Shown: positions 54,371 through 64,000 of the stretch, in pieces | Position numbering within the stretch: position 1 is the stretch's first letter | How the letters are laid out: each line of letters begins with the position of its first letter | NCBI GenBank assembly: GCA_024867545.1 | Contig: JANFNE010000013.1 | Coordinates: 868,001-932,000, forward strand | Direction: 5' to 3' | Length of the DNA: 64,000 bases | From: Phytopythium helicoides | Taxonomy: Eukaryota; Oomycota; Peronosporomycetes; Pythiales; Pythiaceae | The notes under the pieces: generated by a model | What the model was told of the DNA's origin: nothing | Seen by the model: only the letters and a program-made list of their open reading frames with translations | Database searches by the model: none | Program-made: the position numbers and the translations under genes

Positions 54371-56691
54371 ATGGCGGAGCTGCACCCGGCGCAGGTGCTG
54401 CGCAGCGGCCACGACGTGAGCGGCGCGCACTACCCGGGGGGCGTGGCCCCCCACAAGCGCATGCGCAAGCCCATCGTGCGCAAGTCGGTGGACCCGAACG
54501 CGACCTTCATCGCCTTCGTGCAGCAGCGCGCGTTCGTGCGCGCCAGGGCCTTCAAGGCGGCCGCGCTGCCCCCGCACTCGTTCTACAAGAAGCAGATGCT
54601 GCCGCCGCTCGCCTTCCCGGGCGACGACGACCTCGCCTCCTGCGTGTGCACCAAGTTCTGCCGCTGCTCCACCAACAAGCAGCGCTGCCCCGTCAACTGC
54701 GTCTCCTGGACGCCAGAGGGCCGCCGACTGATCACGGGAAACTCGGTCGGGGAGTTCACGCTGTGGAACGGACTCGCGTTCAACTTCGAGACCATCCTGC
54801 AGGCCCACGACGACGCCGTGAGAGCCATGGTATGGTCCCACAACGACAACTGGCTCGTCACGGCCGACCACGGAGGTGTTATCAAGTACTGGCAGCCCAG
54901 CATGACCAACGTGCAGCTGCTGCAGGGACACCGAGAGGCCGTGCGTTCGCTCAGCTTCTCCCCCACGGACTTCAAGTTTGTCTCCTGCTCGGACGATGCC
55001 ACCGTCAAGATCTGGGACTTTGAGCGCACACGCGAGGAGCGGACACTCACGGGTCATGGATGGGATGTCAAGTGCGTCGCATATCACCCCTCGCGATCTC
55101 TCCTCGCGTCCGGAAGTAAGGACAACCTTGTCAAGATTTGGGACCCCAAGTCGGGCAACTCGCTCAACACGTTGCATGGGCACAAGAACACGGTTTTTAA
55201 AGTCGCATGGAACGCTAATGGCAACTGGCTGCTCACGGCAAGTCGTGACCAGCTGATTAAGCTCTACGACATCCGCACACTCAAGGAGTTCGCGACCATG
55301 CGCGGTCATGCTCGCGAGGTCACCTCTATCGCGTGGCATCCGTGGTACGAACGGCTCTTCGTCAGCGGTTCCTACGATGGCTCCATGATGTATTGGGAAG
55401 TTGGGTACGTGGCTGCCATATTTGGAAAAAGCTCTCGATGGCAATTTGCACTAATGTTTCGTATGGTTGATCTTGCAGTAAGGAAAATCCGCTTGCCTCT
55501 ATTCCACAGGCTCACGACACCGCTGTGTGGGATATCCAATGGCACCCTGTTGGCCACGTTGTTGCTACGGGAAGGTTCGTCGTGAAAACTTGAGGTTCCA
55601 TAGAAGCCTGCTCACTGACATTGACACTTTTCGTGGTTTTCTTCAGCAATGATCACAGCACAAAGTTCTGGTGCCGCAATCGACCTGGAGATCCAATGGA
55701 TGACAAGTACAATGGCGGGGCAACGGTGCTCAACGAAGCCGACGCTCTCATGGATACTGGTTTCGGTACACGCGAGGGGGTTGCTGCGGCTGCGTTTGCT
55801 GCCGCAGCAAGTGCTAGTGGGTCTTCTTTTGGAAATGGCAAGGAGATGCTTCCCGGTATGGCGGACGGTTCTGGTATCCGCGCCAGTGCGATCAATGCCG
55901 CAAACTTCCAGAACCTCAACCAGCGGGATAATCGAGGGTTTGGCGGTGGTGGCAGGCGTCAGCCTCCTGAGTCGTACACTTGCAATCGCTGCGGTACCAA
56001 GGGCCATTGGATCGAAGATTGCCCGACAAAGGATCAGCAAGGACAAGGACAGCAGTCATTCAACGGCGGTACGCGCAAGGTTCCTCCTGAAGGATATTTG
56101 TGCAAGCGTTGCAACATCCCTGGGCACTACATTTCGGACTGCACGCAGCCAAAGGTCCCACCACCGTCGTATACGTGCCACAAGTGCCGACAGAAGGGTC
56201 ACTGGAAACAGGACTGTCCTATGGACAGCTCGGGTATGGTTGCAGCGACCGCTGCGGCTGCGATTGCTGCTGCTCAAGCTGTTGCGGCGAAGATGGGTCA
56301 CGGACCACCGCCACCCCGGCAAATGCACAATTTCGGGCCTCCTCCTCCGATGAGTGCAGGCAGCAATGGCTCGCGTCCGCCGTTGTTGGCGCCTCCAGGA
56401 CCACCAGGTGGGGCGCCTCAACGGCAGATGAGTGGGCCTCCTGGTAGCTTCAATGGGATGATGCCACCGAGAGGTCCTCCCCCACCGATGCCCCCGCACC
56501 TTATGCCGGGTATGAAGCGCGGTCGCGATGATGAGGGCAATGGAGGTCACGGCGGCCAGGGAGGTGGGTGGCCGCCGGGTGGATCCGGAGCCCCAGACAT
56601 GAAGCGACAACACATGAATGGTGGAGAGTCCGAGAGTCGAGATCCGCGCCGCCGCATGATGGGAAATCCGCCGCCGTACTCGCGGCGGTAG
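54371..56691 (+). CDS. WDR33: WDR33/Pfs2-type polyadenylation factor with three zinc knuckles
   Basis: Exons 54371-55404, 55479-55574 and 55647-56691 give 724 aa. The N-terminus RKPIVRKSVDPNATFIAFVQ and the seven WD40 repeats (PVNCVSWTPEGRRLITGNSV, GEFTLWNG, SHNDNWLVTADHGGVIKYWQ, SFSPTDFKFVSCSDDATVKI and GHGWDVKCVAYHPSRSLLAS) are those of WDR33/Pfs2/FY, which reads the AAUAAA signal with CPSF30. After the propeller come three CCHC knuckles: YTCNRCGTKGHWIEDCP, YLCKRCNIPGHYISDCT and YTCHKCRQKGHWKQDCP, each CX2CX4HX4C. The end is Gly/Pro-rich (like the collagen-like tail of animal WDR33) with an Arg-rich last part. The knuckles, with the preceding PPE, resemble the one in Mpe1/RBBP6. Gene identity is firm; the fused knuckles are the odd feature. 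Confidence 0.93.
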
Positions 56692-56797
56692 GATCCTGTG
56701 GCAAAATGTCGAAGTAGTGGCTCTTAACACCTACGTTTGATAGTTCCAACAGCACTCTAAAGCACATGAAAAGACCCTTGCTATTGAATGTTTTAGA

Positions 56798-58258
56798 CTA
56801 TGTTGAGGCTCTTGCGGACAACGCAGCGTCAACCAGTCTGTTCTCGATTGCTTGGCCGATCGCAGCCCTCTTCTCCTTATGGATCGTTGCCAGAACTCGG
56901 ACAAGTACGTCAATTTCGTGGTGGGTTTCGGCTTCATCGTCCTCATGCTCGGGTTTGAGCAGCGTTACCATGGTCGTGAAGTACTCTGCCATGATAGTAG
57001 CCGGTTGCCTGTTCTTCAGTGAGCTAGGGCTCAGTTTGGCCCAACTCTTCAAGGTCATTTGAAAAGGAGGCGAGTTCGCTGCGGGAGATCCAGACACAAG
57101 AGCCGAAAACTCCGATACGGTGAACTCGCAAGTGTCGCCTGGAAAACGCTTGATCGCTTGATACGCGGTGACTGGCTTTAGCACAAAAGGAGGAGCCGTA
57201 GCGCGAAGTTTGTTCAGCACGAACTCGTTTGATGCCATGACGACCTAGTAAAGGAAAGTGTCAGTTTCTCCCACTGGAGAGATTGGCGCCAGCAGCTTTC
57301 AACTTACCGACACTTGGTCGTCAGGGGTGCCTAGTCCTCCCTGACGGAGCGCGTTCCAACTAACTTGTCTGACAGTCTCATAGTCGAATGGCAAGACTAT
57401 GGCGCATTTTGCTTCGAAGCATATCCCATCGACCGATGCAGACTTGAGCTCGAGCGTGTCCTTGAATCTGCTAGTTGCTGCCAATCCCTTTGTGAAGCTC
57501 AAGCGGTCGTCTGATTGCCCGTGGCGACTCTCGATGCTCTGCAACATCTCTGCAAGCACTTCCATGTCTCCCTTGTGCGTCGTGATCGTATCGCGCCAGC
57601 TCTCTTTCTGAAGCTGATTCCACACCTGCACGCGTGCAAACCCAAGTGTATCAGTCATGGCACGCTACAACTGAGGCCGTTTCCTCATAGATCACCTCAC
57701 CTTCGAGTCGCTGAGCAGCTGCTCGATGCCGCGAGCGAGCTTGATCTGGCTTTTGAGCATTGACCGCAGGTTCCTCTGCTCCTGCTCAGCCTTGGCCCGT
57801 TCAGTGGACTGGCGCTTGGCCATTTCTTCCCAAATGCTGCCCGCCAAGTGCGGATGGAGAAGGTTGGAGGCCACGTCCGCGTCACGCTTTCGCTTGAGAC
57901 TGTGCAGCCGACCCTCGAGCTCCTCCACTTTGCTGCGGAGGTACAGCATCTCTTCCTTCTGCCTCTGCGTCGAGTTCTTGCGCTTGGGATGTGAGATCCT
58001 CGCCACTGGCGATTGCTTAGCAGCGCGAGCTCCTGGGACTGGCCCCTCGGGCGTGTTCATCTCGCCCTCCAGCCTTGGCTCCTCCGTCGACCAGAGCAGC
58101 AGCGCGTCCCCGCTTCCAGCGAAAAGCTCGTCCAGGCCGGACAGAAAGTCGAGCGAGGCTCCATCGTCGAGGTCGTCGCTTGCACTGCCAGAAGGAGTCG
58201 CGCCGTCAAAAGGCGGCTCCATCGTGCCCAAATGCCTCGAATCGTGCTCCATGCTCAT
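56798..58258 (-). CDS. M96-like coiled-coil/START-like protein, copy A
   Basis: Exons 58258-57701, 57625-57308 and 57244-56798 give 440 aa. N-terminus: acidic motif LDFLSGLDELFAGSGDALLL. Then a basic stretch and coiled coil, KRKNSTQRQKEEMLYLRSKV and EELEGRLHSLKRKRD, bZIP-like in layout though lacking the usual Asn-x7-Arg signature. A third helix region (ERAKAEQEQRNLRSMLKSQI) follows. Exons 2-3 form a START-like domain: SWRDTITTHKGDMEVLAEML, VLPFDYETVRQVSWNALRQG, TAYQAIKRFPGDTCEFTVSE and VTLLKPEHEDDEAETHHEID. Oomycete genomes annotate such genes as 'M96 mating-specific protein family'; a link to sexual development is by name only. First of a minus-strand array sharing intron positions. Confidence 0.6.
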
Positions 58259-58609
58259 CGCCACCCCGTCGTGATTATGCAGAGCTATGTGCCGCTTCTG
58301 TTGTAGATTGTGACACTCACATGTAAGTATACAGCGCAGACACGTCATAGGTAGGATGTTGCTCGACGATGGTGAGCGTTGGTGGCAGAGGTGGAGTTGT
58401 CGTCTTCGAGACACACAAACACGATATCAAATGATTCACACGAAACTTCTTGGCCGGAGAAGTTAGTCTGTAGTGCTACATACGCCTCGGCATGCTTGCT
58501 GCCAGCAACACTGGAGACGTCAATGGATTACGAGAGGGTTTCTCACGACAACCAAGTGAAACAAAACAAATCAAGGTTCACTGTCGGATTGATGCTTGTT
58601 GGTCTGACT

Positions 58610-60021
58610 TTAGTTGTGTGTGTTCTTTGAGGCAATCGCAGCGTCCACAAGGTGGTTCTCCATCAGTTGATGCAGCATAGAGTGCTTCTCCTTCCATAGA
58701 GACACCAGCAGCTGGATGAACAGGTCGACCTCGCGGCTCATCGATCCGCCGCGCTTTCGTTTCGATGCCTCCGAATGCAACAATGTCACAGTGGAAGTCG
58801 TGAGCTCTTCGAAAATGCTCCCGGTTGAGCCATCTTGAAGTTTCTTGGCCCGCACTCGCCCCCAGCCGCGAGATGTGAGTCGAAAGGGTTGGGTAGCCGC
58901 TGCTTTACCAGAGATCTCAGTGACAATCTCCCATATACCATACACACAGTCAACGCCTGCGAAGCGCCTGATAGCTTGGTGGACGATAGATGGCTTAGCC
59001 ACGACCGGCGGGTGTTGAACAAGGTGTTTCATTAGCACCAAATCGGGGGACTCCAATGTAACCTGCGCGAGGTGGTCAGTCTCACACCAAAAGATCACAT
59101 TTCGAATTGCAGTAACTCACTAGTTGTCGATCCCCACCAGTAGCCAGACCTCCGGTGCGAGCACACCTCCACAGCACGTCGTCAACCACTCGATAGTCAA
59201 ATGGCACTACCTTGGAATATTTGCTCTCGAAGCACATGTCGGTTGCTCCTGCATGCTTGAGAATGACAGTAAGGTTGGGGCTCCAGTTGATGTTTCTTGA
59301 TCCTAGCGCGGCCTCAAGAAGCGGGATCCGACTGTCTATGCCTTGCATAAGATCGCTGAAGATCGCCATGTCTAGCTGGCTTGGTTCCTCGCCGTCACGC
59401 CACTCAACTTTCTTAATGTTGTCCCATGTCTACAGCGATTATAGTACCCATCAGAACACTGGTAAATTGCGTGATGTCCAGTTGAGAACGCACCTGACGT
59501 CTACCGAGCAGCTTCTTAATACTGCAAATGAGCTTCTCTTGCTTTTGAACGGTTGCTTGTAGACGTGCGTGTTCATTCTCGGACTCGATACGGTCCTTCA
59601 AATGTCTTCTTGCCAATTTTTCCATAACGCAATCGGGTCCAACCTTGCTCAGTCCGTTTGCCCTCTCACTCTCGCGCTTGCGCTTGACCGTCTGCAGCTC
59701 CGTCTCCAAATCGTGCACCTTGCTTCTCAAGTACTGCAGCTCCATTTTCTGTCGTTGTGTCGAGTTTTTGGGCTTTCCGAACAATGAAGGGATACCATCG
59801 ATCGAGGCTTTTCTCGTCTTAGCTCTCTTGGTAGGTTTGTCCGGTTGGCTCAAGTCTTGAGCCATGATCGTCTCTTGAGACGGAGTGGCTGCAGGTCGAT
59901 CATGGGGCATCTCATAAGATCCATTCGTCATGAGATCGAGCTCCGCCAGGAATTCGAGCAAGCCGCTCTCTTCATCCTCCGCTTTTCGTCCTCCGCCTCG
60001 AGCCACCGCAACGCCAATCAT
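58610..60021 (-). CDS. M96-like coiled-coil/START-like protein, copy B
   Basis: Exons 60021-59494, 59429-59121 and 59062-58610 give 429 aa, with introns at the same two positions as copy A. The acidic motif is weaker (LLEFLAELDLMTNGSYEMP). The coil reads KPKNSTQRQKMELQYLRSKV. The START-like part has EWRDGEEPSQLDMAIFSDLM, VVPFDYRVVDDVLWRCARTG, SIVHQAIRRFAGVDCVYGIW and SREVDLFIQLLVSLWKEKHS. It is the most divergent of the complete copies together with D. Confidence 0.6.
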
Positions 60022-60410
60022 GGATCTGTCGTCTTGTCACAAGCCAGTCGCATTCCCAAATGTGAGTGAGGTGGGACTACGAGCTGAGGGAGGTGGTGAT
60101 AGATTACACGCTTGGTGATTATGACAAAATGGATACTTTGTCGTAATCCACATGGTGAGAAAACATCAATCGCAGAGTTGTGATTACGCCGATGTCTTGA
60201 CATGTAGGAGCAGATCTGCAGGGAAGGTAAATTGCGCGGAATGCATTGTGGATCGCGCGGGACTAAACTAGCTCAAGCTCGTTTGAATCGGATCGCTATC
60301 GACTATCCTGCCACGCTCGCTGCTGCGGTATCATTTACCAATCGATTCCTTAACCACCTCGGCGATCATAGCTCGCTTCTTCATGAACGGTTTTGGTGAG
60401 ATTATCAAAC

Positions 60411-61020
60411 TCACAAACCTCAGTCTGTTGATTAACTACGTTAGTGGGCTTGATCAAGATGCTCTCTTCCATTGTGCAAGCACCCACGCAGCTCTTGAGA
60501 TGGTGGAGACCACTCTCTCCCAGCTACATGATGCAACCTGAAATGCTGGCTATTTCATGCCTACACCCCGGGACCATCGTGGAAAGCTTCTCAGGCATGA
60601 TAATCCTCGCAGCTGTCCCCAGAGAAACGTGAGCGATTGCGCGCAATTTGATCAGCACAAAATCAGGCAATTCCATGACAAACTGATTGTGTACATGTAG
60701 CACATGGCATAGTGTCGATAGAAGACGTCGTGCAATCAATCAGACATTGGACTGGTAACCAGTGAGCATAACCAGGTTGTCAAGCGGATTAAAGAGACAT
60801 CCACTGTTGCCTTACTTTTGCCGAAGAACATCCCTCAAACCCATACACAAGCAGACAGGCGTCATGGAAGTTGAAAGTGATGGCCTTGGCAAGCATGCAC
60901 TCACTTCGAAGAAGTCGTCCTTGTGGAACTCAACGCTGTTCAGCCGCAAGAGAAGCAGGCTTCTACATGGGCATTTGCCACGAAGTCGCTTGCTGGTGCA
61001 AATTGCTGATCGCTCCAATT
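60411..61020 (-). pseudogene. Decayed M96-like copy
   Basis: Between copies B and C several short frames align with the third exon of the family: VMELPDFVLIKLRAIAHVSL (compare MDSSDFVLSKLRAIVPP), then ARIIMPEKLSTMVPG, and MEESILIKPTNVVNQQTEVC (compare LLTTVTLLKPSNVTGQ). They are interrupted by stops and a deletion, and exons 1-2 were not found. Likely the remains of a fifth tandem gene. Confidence 0.45.
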
Positions 61021-61031
61021 ATTGGTAATGC

Positions 61032-62425
61032 CTAACTTGGCTTTGTGGATCTTGCTGCGATGGAGGCATCCATGAGTTTGTTCTCGATAACCTGTCGCAA
61101 CAAAGCCTGCTTCTCCTTGTAAATGGACACCAACAACCTCACAAGGATGTCGATCTCGCAATGTTTCGTCTTCTTTTGTCCGGTCACATTAGAAGGTTTT
61201 AGTAGAGTGACCGTAGTCAGAAGTCGCTCCTCCATGACTGAACCGGTCTGCCCATTCCCCATCTCGAACGGGCCAAGTCGACCCCAACTCTGCGAAACTA
61301 CCCGAAAGGGAGGCGAGTTCGCAGCTGGTGAAGCAGGTACTAACGCAGAGAGCTCGGACACAATGCGCTCGCAGTTTTCACCAGGAAATCGCTTAATTGC
61401 TTGGTATGCGGTTGTTGGTTCCACGATGATCGGGGGTACGATAGCTCTCAATTTGCTCAATACAAAATCGGACGAGTCCATGATCACCTTCGAGTAGCAT
61501 GTGTAAGTCTCCATCAATATAAAAAAAGGATTCGCTCAGCAATACTTACTGTTATCTGGTCCTCAGACGATGAAAAGCTGCCCTGTCGAAGTGCGTCCCA
61601 AGCTACCTCACTCACGGTTGTGAAGTCGAAAGGCGAGAGTTTGGCAAATTTGATCTCGAAACATAGTCCGTCGACGGATGCAGACTTGAGCTCGAACGAG
61701 TAATTGCCGTCACTCTCCGCGTTCATGGCCGTCGCAAAGCCTACGTATGTGTCCACTTGAGGGTATCGAGCGTCGATATGCCGCAGCATTTCACAGAAGA
61801 TCTCCATGTCCTCTTTTTGCGGTGGCTTAGTCTCTCTCCAGTTCTCTTCCTGAAGGTGGTGCCATACCTACCATGCGCGCAACGTGTTAGAGATCATTTA
61901 TCCTTGCCCTCGGCACCTTTCAAATCAACTCACCTCAGGGTCTCCGAGTAGCTTCTCAATGCCCCGCGCAACCTTGATTTGATTCCTGATCACCGCCTGA
62001 AGCCTTCTCCTCTCCTCCTCCGCATTCGAGCGCGCCGTGATCTGCCGCTTTGCCACTTCCTCCCATACGCTCCCTGAGTTTTCCTCGTTGCGTGTGCGCT
62101 TCAAAGTACGGAGTTGCAACTCTAGCTCTTCGACTTTGCTCCGCAGGTACTGCATCTCCTCCTTCTGGCGCTGGGTGGAGTTCTTTCGCTTGGTCAATAT
62201 CGGCTTTGCTATCTCTGTCGCTGCTGGAGGCGTAGCGACACTGCTTGATTCACGGTCGACCGCATCAACAGCGACCGAAGGCTGCGGGATGCCGCACGAT
62301 GGCAGAGACCAGGACAGCGGACTGTCGCCTCCATTTGAAAAGAGCTCGTAGAGCCCCGCGAGCAAATCGAACTGATCATCCTGATCGGGATCATCCCGGA
62401 TGCTGCTGGTTACACTCGCAGGCAT
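61032..62425 (-). CDS. M96-like coiled-coil/START-like protein, copy C
   Basis: Exons 62425-61934, 61867-61550 and 61487-61032 give 421 aa. It has FDLLAGLYELFSNGGDSPLS near the start, KRKNSTQRQKEEMQYLRSKV and EELELQLRTLKRTR in the coil, and a START-like part with NWRETKPPQKEDMEIFCEML, LSPFDFTTVSEVAWDALRQG, TAYQAIKRFPGENCERIVSE and HCEIDILVRLLVSIYKEKQA. It is closest to copy A (PASPAANSPPF in both), suggesting these two arose from a later duplication or exchange. No signal peptide or membrane segment is present, and a nuclear site is plausible from the basic coil. Confidence 0.6.
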
Positions 62426-62576
62426 CGCCAGCTCAGCCTTTGGACTTTGCCACGTGCGACGCCACTCCGCGAGTGGGCAACAAGTCTGGCTGTGGTGCGG
62501 CGTGCATAGAATTGGATCGGATGTTTATGCCATTGTGATTTGCTTTGATTGTGGCAACGACTAACGCTTCACTTTC

Positions 62577-63951
62577 CTACATGTAGCTCGCTGTCGAGCC
62601 TCTGGCTGTCTTGGAGATCACGACAGCGTCTACCAACAAATTCTCGATCAATTGGCTCACCTTCGCCCGCTTCTCTTTGGCGATGGTCTCCGCCGTGTGT
62701 ATGAGGATGTTCATCTCGTCGAGCTCAACGAGCCCGCTCTCTGGCTTCAAGATGGTTATCGATGATTGGGAACACTCTTCGCGCAAAGAGCCAACGGAGC
62801 CGTCCCGTAGCATTACAGGACGCAGTCGTCCCCATCCTCTCGATACTATGCCAGCGTTCGTTGGCCAGGCTTCCGAGGCCCCGGGCAGAAGCGCAGATAT
62901 CTCCCAGACGATGCAAATGTAGTCATCGCACGGGAATCGCTTCATCGCTTGGTAAAAGACTGTAGGCATTGCAATCGTACCCGAGGCTCGGTCAACCAAC
63001 TTGCTGAGCACGAGCTCAGGGGTTTCCTGCACAACCTGAACACGGTTATTGTCAGTTGAGAGCAGAAACATAACAGCGCGAACGTCGCACCAAGATGTGA
63101 TCGCCTGTCATCGCAAAGCTGCCGCTCCGAAGCGAGTCCCAAAGCACCTTATCCACAAGGCGATAGTCAAATGGCATCGCAAACGTGCTCACCGACTCGA
63201 AGCACAGCTTGTTGACGTGTACACTTTTGAGTGTGAAAGAATCGCTGACTTCGTAAGGTTCGCTTGGACCTCGGAAACTCCCCATCGTTGCCTTCATCAT
63301 TGAGTACCGACTGTCGACGCTTTGGACTAGCTCTCGGAATACCCTCGTGTCTTGATTTTCGGCGAAGCAATAAGTATCCCAATTGAATGGTTGGAGCGAC
63401 CGCCACAGCTAGAAGCGCACTTGAGTGTCAGACTGACTGATACAGGAGTTGGCAAATAGCAACGCACTCACCTCGCACATCTTCACCAGACTTTGAAGAC
63501 TACTAGCGATTTTCAAGTGGTTTGCAAGCTGCTCTTGAAGCTTCTTCTTCTCCTCTTCTGCCTTGGTCCGTTCCATCTTATAGTACATTGCTTCATCGCG
63601 CCACGCGCTTGCCATCCCGCTGGTCCAATTAGCATTCCATTTTGTTGTAGCATCGTGTTCACGCTTGAGCGAGTCCAACTGCGACTCGAAGTGGGCCGCC
63701 ATCGCACGAAGGTGCTGCAACTCTAGCTTCCGCTTCTGTGATGAATTCATCCGCTTTGTAGGAGCAGTTTGTGTATCGACTGGAGAGCCTTCAAAGCCAT
63801 CGATGTTAGAGGCGGACGCAGTAGTACGTGTCTAGAGCTACGCATTCTCACTCTTACCAGGAAGCAAGCTATCAATCAGTCCCCCAACTTCGATCCAGTA
63901 CGCATTAACGCCACTTTGATGAAGACTAGTGATAGTTGGTAGCTCCGCCAT
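62577..63951 (-). CDS. M96-like coiled-coil/START-like protein, copy D (first exon unresolved)
   Basis: Exons 2 and 3 are clear (63408-63091 and 63035-62577) and exon 1 ends at 63472 with a coil (MNSSQKRKLELQHLRAMAAH and ESQLDSLKREHD). Upstream, an ATG at 63951 begins MAELPTITSLHQSGVNAYWI, but its frame stops after a possible donor GTAAGAGTG and the next acceptor-like site is only about 26 bases on, too short for a normal intron and in the wrong phase. So the 5' end is either mis-seen by me or damaged. The START-like part (VFYQAMKRFPCDDYICIVWE, MNILIHTAETIAKEKRAKVS) is intact. The window ends 49 bases beyond that ATG. Confidence 0.5.
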
Positions 63952-64000
63952 CGCACTTTGAGAAGTGAAGGACGGCTGAGAAGCGTCGGAAAAGCGAAAG

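Overview
The window is nuclear DNA of an oomycete (Phytophthora/Pythium-like water mould). Evidence: short GT-AG introns of about 60-80 nt, very tight gene spacing, an oomycete-type multi-membrane protein family, a tandem array of coiled-coil/START-like proteins of the type called 'M96 mating-specific' in oomycete genomes, an intact haem-synthesis gene, and several flagellar genes (CFAP99, a probable CFAP157-like protein, a BART-domain protein) as expected for an organism with zoospores. Joined exon models were built by hand. For most of them the summed exon length is a multiple of three, which supports the splice choices.

Layout. 0-6.2 kb: 3' end of a PARP-type gene, ribosomal protein S23 (uS12), CFAP99, a doubtful ORF and a secreted, probably GPI-anchored protein. 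7.8-30.4 kb: a large complex inverted repeat. An outer arm (8.07-13.77 kb, inverted again at 25.32-29.89 kb) carries a membrane-protein gene, an orphan N-terminus of an M96-like gene, a 191-aa 'LTDG/WPEG' protein and a SAP-like/coiled-coil protein. The left copies are decayed (a 1.1-kb insertion with a 12-bp direct repeat, a nonsense codon, a chimeric outer edge); the right copies are mostly intact. An inner arm (13.77-15.65 / 16.52-18.38 kb) holds two virtually identical, divergently transcribed GH1 glycosidase genes. Between the inner and outer right arms lie about 7 kb of single-copy genes: glyoxalase II, a FAH-family hydrolase, a GST, ERCC8/CSA and a coiled-coil ciliary protein.

30.8-39.4 kb: one giant two-exon gene (about 2,844 aa) with ankyrin repeats, a nucleoporin-like FG-rich stretch, a WGR domain, a PARP regulatory domain and a PARP catalytic domain. 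40.4-56.7 kb: dense housekeeping genes, namely mitochondrial MutS (MSH1 type), hydroxymethylbilane synthase, UTP21/WDR36, a BART-domain protein, a PH-CaMK-like kinase, a tandem universal-stress protein and a WDR33-type polyadenylation factor fused to three zinc knuckles. 56.8-64 kb: four minus-strand M96-like paralogues plus a decayed fifth.

Functionally the window mixes core information processing (translation, rRNA processing, mRNA 3' ends, mismatch and transcription-coupled repair, ADP-ribosylation) with detoxification enzymes, haem synthesis and flagellar parts. The accessory, fast-changing parts are the inverted repeat and the M96-like array. No rRNA, tRNA, CRISPR array or clear autonomous transposon was recognised.
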